A program made the translations under genes and the position numbers. The notes below the pieces were generated by a model. It did not search any database, was not told the DNA's origin, and saw only the letters and a program-made list of their open reading frames with translations. From contig SCQE01000021.1 in NCBI GenBank assembly GCA_004321915.1, forward strand, positions 62,001 to 126,000: a stretch of 64,000 bases of DNA, read 5' to 3'. Shown in pieces: positions 10,848-20,336 of this stretch. Each line of letters opens with the position of its first letter. Within the stretch, counting starts at the first letter, position 1. The DNA is from Nitrospirota bacterium (GTDB taxonomy: Bacteria > Nitrospirota > Thermodesulfovibrionia > Thermodesulfovibrionales > Dissulfurispiraceae).

Positions 10848-11123
10848 ATGCTTAAAGAGAAAAAGAGATTGTGCCCGGAATGTAGCGGCAGTATAAAAGC
10901 AGGGCATACAGATATGGTCTATGAACTGAAAAGTATTACGGTTACTGTAAAGCATGTTATCGCCAATGTTTGCAGCAAGTGCGGGCAGGCCTTTATCTCG
11001 GGGCATGTGGCCGAAGAAGTCAACCGCCTCGTAAACAGGGTCAGCGAGGATGTAAACAGCTTTATTAAAACCCAGCCTGAAGTTAGGGGCAGACATAAAA
11101 AGGAAATTGCAATTGCAGTATAA
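10848..11123 (+). CDS. YgiT-type zinc-finger protein
   Basis: 91 residues. Two CxxC pairs (CPEC at about 9-12, CSKC at about 42-45) form the YgiT/MqsA N-terminal zinc-binding module. A short helical tail follows (SGHVAEEVNRLVNRV). Such proteins commonly act as the antitoxin half of MqsRA-like or DUF4258 modules, but no toxin gene is visible beside it, so it appears to be an orphan. It lacks the C-terminal HTH of full MqsA. Confidence 0.8.
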   Translation: MLKEKKRLCPECSGSIKAGHTDMVYELKSITVTVKHVIANVCSKCGQAFISGHVAEEVNRLVNRVSEDVNSFIKTQPEVRGRHKKEIAIAV

Positions 11124-11143
11124 TCTAAACGGAGAGTCTGTTA

Positions 11144-12034
11144 ATGGACATCAAAACTTATCTTAAAGAGAGAAAGAACCTTGTGGACTCGTTCCTCGGG
11201 GATTATTTCCCTGCCTCTTTCAACCCGAAGGTCCTTAACGACTCTATTGTCCATTCGCTTTCTGCAGGAGGCAAAAGGATCCGTCCCGTACTCTGCATGG
11301 CTGCCTACGAAGCGTGCGGCAGGAAGGGAGAAGACGTTTTGCCGTATGCGTCGGCCATCGAATTTATTCATACCTATTCGCTTATTCACGACGATCTCCC
11401 TGCGATGGACAACGACGATCTTCGGCGCGGCAAACCCACTAACCATAAAGTTTTCGGGGACGGTATGGCGATTCTCGCCGGCGACGGCCTGCTTACCGAA
11501 GCCTTCAGCCTGCTTTCGGATAAAAGTTACAACAAAAACAGTATCAGCGATCACGCATTGGTCAGGGCCATCCGAGAGATAGCACATGGGGCAGGCATTC
11601 ACGGCATGGTCGGAGGTCAGGCGCAGGACCTGCTTTCCGAGAATTCAGAGCCCGATGAAAACACGCTCTCTTTTATCCACTCCCGAAAAACCGCCGCCCT
11701 TATTACCTCCTCTGTGAGGATAGGCGGAATATTTGCCGAGTGCGGTGAGGATGCGTTGCTTCACCTTACAAGGTACGGGACAAATATAGGCCTCGCCTTT
11801 CAGGTGGTTGACGATATCCTCGATGTGGAGGGCGAGACAGAGGTGATAGGCAAGCCGAAGGGGTCTGACGAAAAAAAGAAGAAGATGACCTATCCAAAAT
11901 TATACGGGCTCGAAAAATCTAAAGAAAAGGCCAAAGAGCTTATAAATAACGCGATCGAATCGCTCACGGAATTTGGGGACAAGGCGGAACCGCTACGCCG
12001 GATTGCGCTTTACCTGTACGACCGCAAGAGTTAG
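11144..12034 (+). CDS. ispA: Polyprenyl (farnesyl/geranylgeranyl) diphosphate synthase
   Basis: 296 residues. First Asp-rich motif DDLPAMDNDD and second FQVVDDILD bind Mg-pyrophosphate; GGKRIRP at the N-terminus is the substrate-binding signature. The first motif has the bacterial type II farnesyl synthase spacing (DDxxxxD). It condenses IPP with allylic diphosphates. dxs begins 8 bases after the stop, so early and middle isoprenoid steps are cotranscribed. Confidence 0.93.
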   Translation: MDIKTYLKERKNLVDSFLGDYFPASFNPKVLNDSIVHSLSAGGKRIRPVLCMAAYEACGRKGEDVLPYASAIEFIHTYSLIHDDLPAMDNDDLRRGKPTNHKVFGDGMAILAGDGLLTEAFSLLSDKSYNKNSISDHALVRAIREIAHGAGIHGMVGGQAQDLLSENSEPDENTLSFIHSRKTAALITSSVRIGGIFAECGEDALLHLTRYGTNIGLAFQVVDDILDVEGETEVIGKPKGSDEKKKKMTYPKLYGLEKSKEKAKELINNAIESLTEFGDKAEPLRRIALYLYDRKS

Positions 12035-12041
12035 CAACCGG

Positions 12042-13955
12042 ATGATTATCGAGAAAATCAATTCGCCGCTGGACCTTAAGAAACTGACCTTTGAGGAGAT
12101 GACTCAGTTGGCCGAAGAGTTGCGTTCTCTCATTATCGAGAGGGTTTCGTTGAACGGCGGGCATCTGGCATCCAGCCTAGGCGTTGTTGAAATGACGATC
12201 GCGCTCCATTATGTGCTTAACTCGCCAGAAGACAAGATAGTCTGGGATGTCGGCCATCAATCGTATCCTCATAAGCTCCTGACAGGCAGGTTCAAGGCTT
12301 TTGAAACCCTCAGGCAATTCGGCGGCATGTCGGGCTTCCCCAAGATGAGCGAGAGTCCGCACGATGCCTTCGGCACAGGCCACAGTTCAACTTCGATCTC
12401 GGCGGCGCTTGGTATGACTGCAGGCAGGGATATTATCAACTCGCAGAGACCGAATGCCTCGAATTTTAAAATGCAGAAGATAGTGGCTGTCATAGGCGAC
12501 GGGGCTTTGACCTCAGGGCTTGCCTTTGAAGGACTCAATCACGCCGGCCATCTTAAGAAAGACCTTGTCGTAATACTCAATGACAATGAAATGTCCATAT
12601 CCCCTAATGTGGGCGCGATGTCCAATTATCTGAGCAAGGTCCTCACAGGCACATTTTTCAAGCGTTTCAGGAAAGAGACGAAGGCCTTGCTCGAAGGTAT
12701 TCCCAAGATAGGCGGTACGGTCACAAAGATCGCGGAAAAGGCGGAGGGAAGCTTAAAGGGTTTTTTCACTCCCGGAGGTCTTTTCGAGGACTTGGGCTTT
12801 AACTATTTCGGCCCTATAGACGGCCATGATATACCGCTCTTGATAGAGACGCTCCGAAATATCCTCGACGTAACAGGCCCGGTCCTCATACATGTCGTCA
12901 CAAAGAAGGGCAAGGGCTATAAATTCTCGGAAGAAGACCCCTGCATTTATCACGGGACCGGCCCGTTCGATACCGACCTCGGCCTCCAGCCTAACGGCTC
13001 TAAAATATCCGAAGAATGCCCCTCTATGACGTACAGCGAGATATTCGGCAATGCTTTGACCGGACTTGCCGCCGTTGATGATCGCATAGTGGCCATAACA
13101 GCTGCCATGAAAGAAGGCACCGGCCTTAATGTTTTTGCCGACAAGTTCCCTGACAGGTTCTACGATGTGGGAATCGCCGAGCCGCATGCCGTAACCTTTG
13201 CGGCAGGACTGGCAGCGCAAGGTTTGAGGCCTGTTATTGCGATATATTCGACCTTCCTTCAGCGCTCTTATGACGAGGTGATCCATGATGTGTGCCTGCA
13301 AAACCTGCCTGTTATGTTTGCGATAGACAGGGGAGGCATAGTGGGCGAGGACGGGCCGACGCATCAGGGACTGTTCGATCTTTCCTACCTTAGACATATA
13401 CCCAATCTCACCCTGATGTCTCCTAAGGACGGCGATGAATTCGGGGACATGCTTAAGTTTGCGCTTGCGCTCGATGCTCCCTGCGCCATACGCTATCCGC
13501 GCGGCAAAAGTTCGATAACCGCGAACCCCTTGGTCCCGATACAAAAGGGCAGGGCCGAGGTCCTGCGCGAGGGAAGCGATATTGCGATAATCGCCATAGG
13601 CAATACGGTAAAGACCTCGCTTGGAGCAGCGGCGTTGCTGAAGGACGAGGGGATAAGCGCGTGTGTTGTGAATGCCCGTTTTGTAAAGCCCTTGGATACA
13701 GGAATGCTTTCAAGCATAGCGACGAAATTCAAAAAGATAATTACGGTTGAAGAAAACATCGTGGCCGGAGGCTTCGGTTCCGCGGTTCTTGAATACCTGA
13801 ATTGGGCCGGATTCTCTCATGCCGGCGTAAAGCTTTTAGGGGTCCCGGACGAATTTGTCGAGCACGGCCCGCAGAAAATACTCAGGAGAAAATACGGCCT
13901 CGATGAGGACGGCATAGTCCGGGCTGCGAAGGACCACCTTAACCGAAAGACTTAA
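12042..13955 (+). CDS. dxs: 1-deoxy-D-xylulose-5-phosphate synthase
   Basis: 637 residues from ATG 12042. Thiamine-diphosphate enzyme of the MEP pathway: N-terminal GHQSYPHKLLTGR, the TPP motif GDGALTSGLAFEGLNHAG with NDNEMSIS, then the pyrimidine-binding domain (GIAEPHAVTFAAG) and the transketolase C-terminal domain. It makes DXP from pyruvate and glyceraldehyde-3-phosphate. Its last 17 bases overlap the convergent miaA 3' end. Confidence 0.98.
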   Translation: MIIEKINSPLDLKKLTFEEMTQLAEELRSLIIERVSLNGGHLASSLGVVEMTIALHYVLNSPEDKIVWDVGHQSYPHKLLTGRFKAFETLRQFGGMSGFPKMSESPHDAFGTGHSSTSISAALGMTAGRDIINSQRPNASNFKMQKIVAVIGDGALTSGLAFEGLNHAGHLKKDLVVILNDNEMSISPNVGAMSNYLSKVLTGTFFKRFRKETKALLEGIPKIGGTVTKIAEKAEGSLKGFFTPGGLFEDLGFNYFGPIDGHDIPLLIETLRNILDVTGPVLIHVVTKKGKGYKFSEEDPCIYHGTGPFDTDLGLQPNGSKISEECPSMTYSEIFGNALTGLAAVDDRIVAITAAMKEGTGLNVFADKFPDRFYDVGIAEPHAVTFAAGLAAQGLRPVIAIYSTFLQRSYDEVIHDVCLQNLPVMFAIDRGGIVGEDGPTHQGLFDLSYLRHIPNLTLMSPKDGDEFGDMLKFALALDAPCAIRYPRGKSSITANPLVPIQKGRAEVLREGSDIAIIAIGNTVKTSLGAAALLKDEGISACVVNARFVKPLDTGMLSSIATKFKKIITVEENIVAGGFGSAVLEYLNWAGFSHAGVKLLGVPDEFVEHGPQKILRRKYGLDEDGIVRAAKDHLNRKT

Positions 13956-14877
13956 TATTGTCCGTAACTTTTAAGAATATTTTTCCGGCATCGAACAGGC
14001 CGGTCACATCGACCCATTCTATGCCTTCCTCTTTTCTGAACCATGTAAGCTGTCTTTTGGCATAATTGCGCGAGCGTTTTTTTATCAGGTAAACGGCATC
14101 ATCCAGAGCCCCGGAACCTTTCAGATATGACGCAAGTTCTTTGTATCCTATGGCCTGCATTGCAGGACAGTCGGCCGGGGTTTCCGCATTTCTCGCTATG
14201 AGGTCAAGCACCTCGGAAACTTCGTCAACAAGCCCTGAGGCAAGCATGGCGTCGACCCTCTCATCGATCAAGCGGTAAAGTTCGTCTCGTTCCCTGATAA
14301 GACCTATTTTTAAGAAATCGTACGGAAAAGGTTTTGTGCGGTTTTCTTGAAAGTCTGAAATGGCTGTTCCACTTTTGATGCAGACTTCGAGCGCCCTTAT
14401 GGTCCTTCTGATATCTTGAGGCATTATCTTGGCTGCTGCCGGCGCATCGAGGCGCTGCAACATTTCATAAAGGCTGCCCGGCCCATGAGCTTCTTTTTCG
14501 GCAAGCTCGTTTCTCAGGCCCCTGTCCGCCGAAGGGCCTTCGAAAATGCCGCGAGTCATCGCTTTTATGTACAGCCCTGTCCCGCCTGTGATTAGCGGTA
14601 TTTTCCCGGCTGCGAAAAGATTTTCGAATAGGGGCAAAGCCTTTGAAATATAGGCGCCCGTGCTGAAAGGTTCCCACGGCTCGATGATGTCTATCATGTG
14701 GTGCGGGATCTGTTTCTGCTCTTCCTTTGACGGTTTTGCCGTGCCGATGTCCATGTGACGATAAATCTGCATCGAATCGGAGCTTATTATTTCGGTTTTC
14801 AGATGTTCAGCAAGCATAAGCGAGGCGCCGGTTTTCCCCACCCCTGTAGGACCGAGAAGTATGACCGCTTTTTTCAT
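13939..14877 (-). CDS. miaA: tRNA dimethylallyltransferase
   Basis: 312 residues. P-loop GPTGVGKT at about 9-16, the SSDSMQIYRHMDIGTAKP segment and the GGTGLYI motif are typical MiaA. It transfers dimethylallyl to A37 of UNN-reading tRNAs, using a product of the isoprenoid pathway encoded next door. The ATG overlaps the stop of the methyltransferase gene (ATGA), so it is last in the minus-strand run. Confidence 0.97.
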   Translation of the reverse strand: MKKAVILLGPTGVGKTGASLMLAEHLKTEIISSDSMQIYRHMDIGTAKPSKEEQKQIPHHMIDIIEPWEPFSTGAYISKALPLFENLFAAGKIPLITGGTGLYIKAMTRGIFEGPSADRGLRNELAEKEAHGPGSLYEMLQRLDAPAAAKIMPQDIRRTIRALEVCIKSGTAISDFQENRTKPFPYDFLKIGLIRERDELYRLIDERVDAMLASGLVDEVSEVLDLIARNAETPADCPAMQAIGYKELASYLKGSGALDDAVYLIKKRSRNYAKRQLTWFRKEEGIEWVDVTGLFDAGKIFLKVTDNIKSFG

Positions 14878-16121
14878 CTGAGATCAAGGACTGCAACGGA
14901 TTCTATGTGATAAGTCTGAGGGAAGAAGTCGATCATCTTTACAGACTGCAGTTCGTATTCCTTGTTGAGTTTTTTCATGTCGCGTGCGAATGTCGCGGGA
15001 TTGCATGAAACATAAATCAACTGTTCGGGTTTTGAGGCGAGTATATTCCTGCAAACGCGGTCGGTCAGGCCCGGCCGTGGGGGATCGAGGATGAGGACAT
15101 CGCAACCTTGCAGCTTGTCGTATTCCTCTGCTTTGTGCTTTATGAATCTGCAGTTGTGAATGTCGTTTATTTCGATGTTCCTTTCCCCGTCTTTTACGGC
15201 ATACGGGTTTTCTTCGACAGCGATGACCTCGCCGGCATGCTGCGCTAAAGGCAGAGAGAAATTTCCGGCCCCCGAATAGAGATCTATAATACGTTTGTCT
15301 TTAAGGGGCGCGAGCATGTCTTTTATCTCTTTTAAGACCTTGAGGTTGACCTCCCAGTTTGCCTGAAAAAAACTTAAAGGCGATACCGTATATTCGATCC
15401 CATCGAGCTCTAAAGTCGTAAAGGCCCGCCCCCAAGATTTAAAGGAATTCTTCCCTTTTTGTATGACAACGCCCTCAAAACCGTGTTGCAGGAATTTATC
15501 GGCTGTTCTTTCATCTGCGCCCGACATGGCCCCTTCGGGTATCTTTAAAAGGACCGTTGAGGTCTTGCCTGCGGATATATGAATCTCTTCCGACGGCATT
15601 CCGGTCACCGTCCGTTTAGTCTCCGTAAAAAGTTTGTTCACATTTTCGGACATGAGCGGACAGGCATCGATATCCACTATGGTACGTGTTTTTTCCATAT
15701 AGAATCCGGCAGTGTTATTTTGGATTTTGAACTGGCCGCGCAGCCTGTAGTTCCAAGGATTTTCGGATGTTACAGGTCCGGAAACCGAAAGTTCGATCTT
15801 TCCGATCCGTTTAAGATTGTCCCTCAGGATATGACTTTTCATATTTACCTGAAATTCGTGGGCCATGAACTGAAGCCGGCAGCCCCCGCATATGCCGAAG
15901 AATCTGCAGCGCGGTTCTGTTCGAAAAGGGGACGGTTCTATTATTTCTACAACCTTGGCCCGGGAAAAGTCTTTTTCTTCTTTTTCGACGACTGCGGTCA
16001 CGAGTTCGCCCGGGATGGCGCCTTTGATAAGAACAACTTTGCCTTGAATCCGGGCGAGCGCAAAACCGCCGTAAGCCGGAATTTCAGGGCGTAAGGTCAG
16101 CAACCGGTCATTTTTTGTCAA
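14874..16121 (-). CDS. 23S rRNA (uracil-5-)-methyltransferase, RlmD/RumA family
   Basis: 415 residues from TTG 16121, overlapping the response-regulator stop by 14 bases; a weaker later TTG exists. N-terminal TRAM domain, then cysteines of a [4Fe-4S] site (CRFFGICGGCRLQ), then the SAM domain (DLYSGAGNFSLPLA), LDPPRPGL and the catalytic YVSCNPATFARD. It methylates C5 of uracil in rRNA (m5U1939-type) or tRNA; family members cannot be split by eye. Confidence 0.92.
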   Translation of the reverse strand: MTKNDRLLTLRPEIPAYGGFALARIQGKVVLIKGAIPGELVTAVVEKEEKDFSRAKVVEIIEPSPFRTEPRCRFFGICGGCRLQFMAHEFQVNMKSHILRDNLKRIGKIELSVSGPVTSENPWNYRLRGQFKIQNNTAGFYMEKTRTIVDIDACPLMSENVNKLFTETKRTVTGMPSEEIHISAGKTSTVLLKIPEGAMSGADERTADKFLQHGFEGVVIQKGKNSFKSWGRAFTTLELDGIEYTVSPLSFFQANWEVNLKVLKEIKDMLAPLKDKRIIDLYSGAGNFSLPLAQHAGEVIAVEENPYAVKDGERNIEINDIHNCRFIKHKAEEYDKLQGCDVLILDPPRPGLTDRVCRNILASKPEQLIYVSCNPATFARDMKKLNKEYELQSVKMIDFFPQTYHIESVAVLDLR

Positions 16122-16458
16122 TTATCTGTTTTATCGTTGCCTTGAGATTTGTCAGGTCGGAAGATTTGACCACATATCCGTCAGACACCCAGACCGAGAA
16201 ATCGTCCCTGTAATCGTAAGCCGTGAGCATTATTACCGGGATCTGCGGGTTTTTTTCTTTTATCTGCCTGAGCACCTGAATGCCGTCTATATCGGGCATG
16301 AGTATGTCGAGCGTAATCAGGTCGGGTTTTTCCTTTTCGAAAACCTCAAGCGCTTCTTTCCCCGAATTGGCCGTAAAAACCGTATAGCCTTCATCTTCGA
16401 GTTCGGCCTGATAAAGCTTCAGAATGTTTTTTTCGTCGTCCACCACAAGTATTTTCAT
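16108..16458 (-). CDS. Single-domain response regulator
   Basis: 116 residues: only a receiver domain. The acidic pair in VVDDE, phospho-acceptor Asp in LITLDILMPD, Thr/Ser in MLTAYD and Lys in YVVKSS are all present. Start chosen at 16458 because GGAGGAGAG lies just upstream; the frame is open further 5'. No output domain, so it works like CheY/Spo0F or as a relay. It lies 37 bases after the histidine-kinase stop and is its probable partner. Confidence 0.93.
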   Translation of the reverse strand: MKILVVDDEKNILKLYQAELEDEGYTVFTANSGKEALEVFEKEKPDLITLDILMPDIDGIQVLRQIKEKNPQIPVIMLTAYDYRDDFSVWVSDGYVVKSSDLTNLKATIKQIIDKK

Positions 16459-16495
16459 GATCTCTCCTCCTCCGGGTATTTTATCATCTTTATTT

Positions 16496-19228
16496 CTATT
16501 CATCCATCGGCAGATAGAAAACAAATTTGGTGCCTTTGCCGACCGTGCTTTCGACCTCTATCCTGCCTCCGTGATCTTCGATTATCTTTTTTGTTATCGA
16601 GAGGCCGAGTCCTGTCCCTGTCGACCTCGTCGTAAAAAAAGGATTGAAAATACGGTTCATGTCTTCCTCTTTGATGCCCTGCCCGTCGTCCTCCACTTCA
16701 AGCACGGCATAATTCCGGTATTCCGTGTTCGCATCCGGCCGGGCTTTATAGGCGCGTATCGTGATCGTCCCCTTATCGGTGGACTGATTTGCGTTGGTCA
16801 CCACATTTATGATCGCTTCTTTAAGCCTGTCAGGGTCTACTTTTGCGGTAATAGGCAAGTCGCACTCTTTTCGTAGAATATTGTTTCTGTAAGCTGCGGC
16901 AGGGTCCAGCAGATGAATAATGTTATCGATGATCCCGCTAAGTTCGACTTCGCGTTTATTGATCGGCGAAACCCTGACGAAACTGAGCGTATCGTTGAGC
17001 ATGCTTTCGAGCCTTCCGACCTCGTCCACGATTATTTTTGCGTATTCCTTAACGCCGGAGTCCACCTGTTTTTCGAGCCGTCTCGCAAAGCCCCCGATAG
17101 AGAGCAGCGGGTTTCGTATTTCATGGGCCACCTTTGCGGCCATCTCGCCGAGCGCCGCCATTCTTTCCGTAAAGGTCACGCGCTCCCTGAGTTTTTTAAG
17201 CTCCGTTATGTCCCGTAAGAGATGCACCGTTCCGATGATCTTTCCGCTCGTGTCGATAATCGGGGAGCATGAAACGAGATAGGTGCCCCCCAGATTCGAA
17301 TCTTCGAGTTCCCGGACAAAGGCGTCGTGGTGGGAGTCCCCGTTCGGCAGCGGGCAGGCCTCCCACTCGGCAGCTATATTTCCGAATATGTCGGAACTTT
17401 TTCTGCCCATAATTTCGACGGCGGGCTTGCCCAGCGTATTTATCACCGCCTTGTTGATCTTTTTTATGACATAATTTTTGTCGGCCACATACAGCATGTC
17501 CGAAATGGATTCGAATATGTTTTCGAGTTCCTGCTCCGCCCGCGTGACCTGAGCAAAGAGACGCACATTTTCGATGGCCGATGCGATCTGATTGGTAAAG
17601 CCCTGAAGGACTTCCAGATCATGCTCGGTTATCGGTCTCCTCGAAAACATGTTGTCGACCCATATGACCCCGATGACCCTGTCCTGATAAACGAGAGGCA
17701 CCACCGCATAGGCCGACGTGCCGAGCTGCTGTATGAGAATAGTGTCCGAGAGCGGCTCGGAATAAATATCGGTCACATTGAAGGATTGCTGTTCTTTTAC
17801 GGCCCGGGTAAGTATGGTAAGCTCTTCGAGGGGGACTTCGACGCTGCAGCAGAGCCTGTCCATAAAAGAGTCTTTCCTTAGGGGGCCCCTCTCTATTTCT
17901 TCCATTATAGTATTGAGGTCTTTCTGCTCCGTCGATAGCCTTGACCATATCTCCCAAGCTTCTTCGTGGCTGGCGGGTCCGACCCCCATAGCGCCTTTCA
18001 GGCTGTTCTTTTCTTCGTCCAGCAGAAACAGCATCGCACGGTTGAATCCGAGGCCGTCACCCATGGTCACCGCCGTAAGCACCATTCTAAGCAGCCTGTC
18101 CAGATCCAGAGTGCCTCTCATGGCGGAGCTTATGAAAAGCAGGCGGGCCAACTCCGAGTTTCTTCTAAGAAGGTCCTTCTCGACCCTCTTCTTGTCTGTG
18201 ATGTCTCTTGCGATGCCGCTTATTGCGATCACCTCTCCGCCCACGTTTTTTATCGGAGAAAGCGTTAAATTCACGTCTATTAATTTCCCGTCTTTGGTCC
18301 TTCTGATGGTCTCGATGTCTTTAAGCGTTTCCCCTTTTTTCACCCTTTCCGTATAATCGTTTTCTATTTCGGCCAGAAATTCGGGCAGGAAGGGGAGGAA
18401 CCTGCCTATGGCCTCTTCCCTCGTAAAGCCGTAGATTTTTTCCGAGCCGAGGTTCCATGACTTCACTATGCCGTTCAGGTCCGAAGTTACTATCGCGTCG
18501 GCCGAATTTTCGATCAAGCCCTGCAGGTAGTCTTTGAGTTCTTCGACCTGCTTTCTTGCCTCGTTGGCCTCACGCTCCTGCCTTAACGCATTCTCGTAGA
18601 TTATGGATTTTTCTATCACTATGGCCGCTATCGTAGCGAAGCCTTCGAGCATGGTCACGTCTTCTTCCGTAAAGGACGCATCGCTTCCGTCCGGGTTCTT
18701 TTTGTCGAATATCCCGAAGGTGCCTATGACCGCATTGCCTATTTTTAGAGGAATGCTTACCGCCGTCCTGATGTTTATGACCGGAGTTATAGCGCCGAAC
18801 TCTTCCGCAGTCTTTACGAGAATGGTGCGTCCTTCTTTAGCTGAAGTCCCTGCCAGCCCCTCGCCGAGCCCTACGGATATCGCGTCTATTATTTCGGGCG
18901 GCACGCCGTAAGAGGCCTTGATCTTGAGGCTTCCGTCTTCCATAAAACGTATCATAGACCCGGCGGCATTGAAGAGTTTGGCGACCTCTTCGGTTATCTT
19001 CTTGAGGAGCTCATCGAAATTGTTGAGCGAGATTATGGCCTTGGTAAGCTCATAGATGACCGTGATCCTGTTCAGGTGTTCGGTCGTCTTCCTGTAAAGC
19101 TCGGCGTTCTTTTCGACAGCGTCTCTCAGCGTATTGAGAATATTGCTGTCGCCGTCCAGAAGGTTTCCGAGCGAAGACTCATGCGGGCCGGATTGTCCGG
19201 GTCCCGTTAAGTTTGTGTTTTCGTCCAT
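16496..19228 (-). CDS. Soluble GAF-PAS-GAF-PAS sensor histidine kinase
   Basis: 910 residues without membrane segments, so it senses cytosolic signals. Order: coiled coil, GAF (about 60-205), PAS with PAC (about 235-350), GAF (about 365-560), PAS (about 570-685), HisKA with phospho-acceptor His in AAKVAHEIRNPLLS, HATPase with N box (NVVTNANQS), G1 (DDGQGI) and G2 (GTGLGLSI). GAF domains may bind small ligands or cyclic nucleotides; no ligand can be deduced. The single-domain regulator follows in the same operon, and galT precedes it by 7 bases. Confidence 0.95.
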   Translation of the reverse strand: MDENTNLTGPGQSGPHESSLGNLLDGDSNILNTLRDAVEKNAELYRKTTEHLNRITVIYELTKAIISLNNFDELLKKITEEVAKLFNAAGSMIRFMEDGSLKIKASYGVPPEIIDAISVGLGEGLAGTSAKEGRTILVKTAEEFGAITPVINIRTAVSIPLKIGNAVIGTFGIFDKKNPDGSDASFTEEDVTMLEGFATIAAIVIEKSIIYENALRQEREANEARKQVEELKDYLQGLIENSADAIVTSDLNGIVKSWNLGSEKIYGFTREEAIGRFLPFLPEFLAEIENDYTERVKKGETLKDIETIRRTKDGKLIDVNLTLSPIKNVGGEVIAISGIARDITDKKRVEKDLLRRNSELARLLFISSAMRGTLDLDRLLRMVLTAVTMGDGLGFNRAMLFLLDEEKNSLKGAMGVGPASHEEAWEIWSRLSTEQKDLNTIMEEIERGPLRKDSFMDRLCCSVEVPLEELTILTRAVKEQQSFNVTDIYSEPLSDTILIQQLGTSAYAVVPLVYQDRVIGVIWVDNMFSRRPITEHDLEVLQGFTNQIASAIENVRLFAQVTRAEQELENIFESISDMLYVADKNYVIKKINKAVINTLGKPAVEIMGRKSSDIFGNIAAEWEACPLPNGDSHHDAFVRELEDSNLGGTYLVSCSPIIDTSGKIIGTVHLLRDITELKKLRERVTFTERMAALGEMAAKVAHEIRNPLLSIGGFARRLEKQVDSGVKEYAKIIVDEVGRLESMLNDTLSFVRVSPINKREVELSGIIDNIIHLLDPAAAYRNNILRKECDLPITAKVDPDRLKEAIINVVTNANQSTDKGTITIRAYKARPDANTEYRNYAVLEVEDDGQGIKEEDMNRIFNPFFTTRSTGTGLGLSITKKIIEDHGGRIEVESTVGKGTKFVFYLPMDE

Positions 19229-19235
19229 AAAGCCT

Positions 19236-20234
19236 TTATATTTTGGCGTCCCTCATGAACTTTGTGGCCTCTTCGGGCGGGGTAGGGTTTATGTAGAAAC
19301 CCGATCCCCATTCGAACCCGGCCCTCTTCAAGAGCCTCGGCATGATTTCTATGTGCCAGTGATAGTAGTCGTTTTGCTCTTCCTTGAAAGGAGAGGTGTG
19401 GAGTATGAAATTATACGGAGGTGAATCCAATACTCTGTCGAGCTGCCTGAGTGTTCTTTGGAGTATCTCGGCGAGACTCGCAAAGCTCTTGTCCGAGGGC
19501 ATAAAGGCGGACTCGTGCTTTTTAGGCATGATCCATGTCTCAAAAGGGTCTCTCGGCGCAAAGGGTGAAAGCGCGACATATTTATCGTTTTCGTAAATCA
19601 CCCTTTTGTCCGCGTCTATCTCCTGATTTATAATGTCGCAGAATATGCAGCGTTCTTTGCTGTCATAATATTTTTTGGATGACTCCATCTCTTCCCTGAC
19701 AGTCTTGGGCACTATGGGAAGGGCGATAAGCTGTGAATGGGTATGCTCCAGAGATGCCCCCGCTATTTCGCCCTCGTTTTTGAATATGAGCGCGTATTTA
19801 AGCCTGAAATCCTTTTTGAGATCGGTCAGTCTGAAATAGTAGGCCCAGAGCACATCCTCAACCGCGCGCAGCGGCATTGTTGCGAGAGAGAGAAGGTGGT
19901 CCGAGGTCTCGATTATGACCTCGTGGGCGCCTATGCCGCTCATCTTGTCGAATACGCCTTCGCCGGTCTTGTTCAGCTCCCCGTGTATCTGGAGTGCCGG
20001 GAACTTGTTCGGTACGACCCGCAGGGACCACCCCGGCGAATTCGGCGCTGTGCTCGCCGGCCTGAAGACTATAATTTCTGAAGTGGTGGTATGTTCGTTA
20101 CCCGGGCAGAAAGGGCAGAACCCCCCGGCCTTTCTTTTTTGGGACGGGGAAGTGAAGTCGGACGGTCTTTTGCCCCTCTCGACAGATATTATTACCCATC
20201 TGCCGGATATGGGGTCTTTTCTCAATTCAGGCAT
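19236..20234 (-). CDS. galT: Galactose-1-phosphate uridylyltransferase family
   Basis: 332 residues, RBS AAGGAGG before the ATG. HIT-superfamily transferase: metal-binding CPFCPGNEH, active site HTHSQ (His-x-His-x-Gln, where the second His is uridylylated) and a C-terminal HWHIEI. Known role is exchange between UDP-glucose and galactose-1-phosphate; related enzymes act on other hexose-1-phosphates. No other Leloir genes are near, and it leads an operon with the histidine kinase, so its true substrate is open. Confidence 0.9.
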   Translation of the reverse strand: MPELRKDPISGRWVIISVERGKRPSDFTSPSQKRKAGGFCPFCPGNEHTTTSEIIVFRPASTAPNSPGWSLRVVPNKFPALQIHGELNKTGEGVFDKMSGIGAHEVIIETSDHLLSLATMPLRAVEDVLWAYYFRLTDLKKDFRLKYALIFKNEGEIAGASLEHTHSQLIALPIVPKTVREEMESSKKYYDSKERCIFCDIINQEIDADKRVIYENDKYVALSPFAPRDPFETWIMPKKHESAFMPSDKSFASLAEILQRTLRQLDRVLDSPPYNFILHTSPFKEEQNDYYHWHIEIMPRLLKRAGFEWGSGFYINPTPPEEATKFMRDAKI

Positions 20235-20336
20235 ATATCCTCCTTAAACCTTATCTTTGCAAGTAGTTTGTTTTCGGTAAGCCGCGGCGTGTCCTATGTG
20301 TATGGTCATTGTCGCTTCGGGTATAATTATATCACT

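Noticed and set aside
12753-13544. 263-residue minus-strand ORF within dxs
   Set aside because: Lies wholly inside a complete dxs gene and has no recognisable domain.
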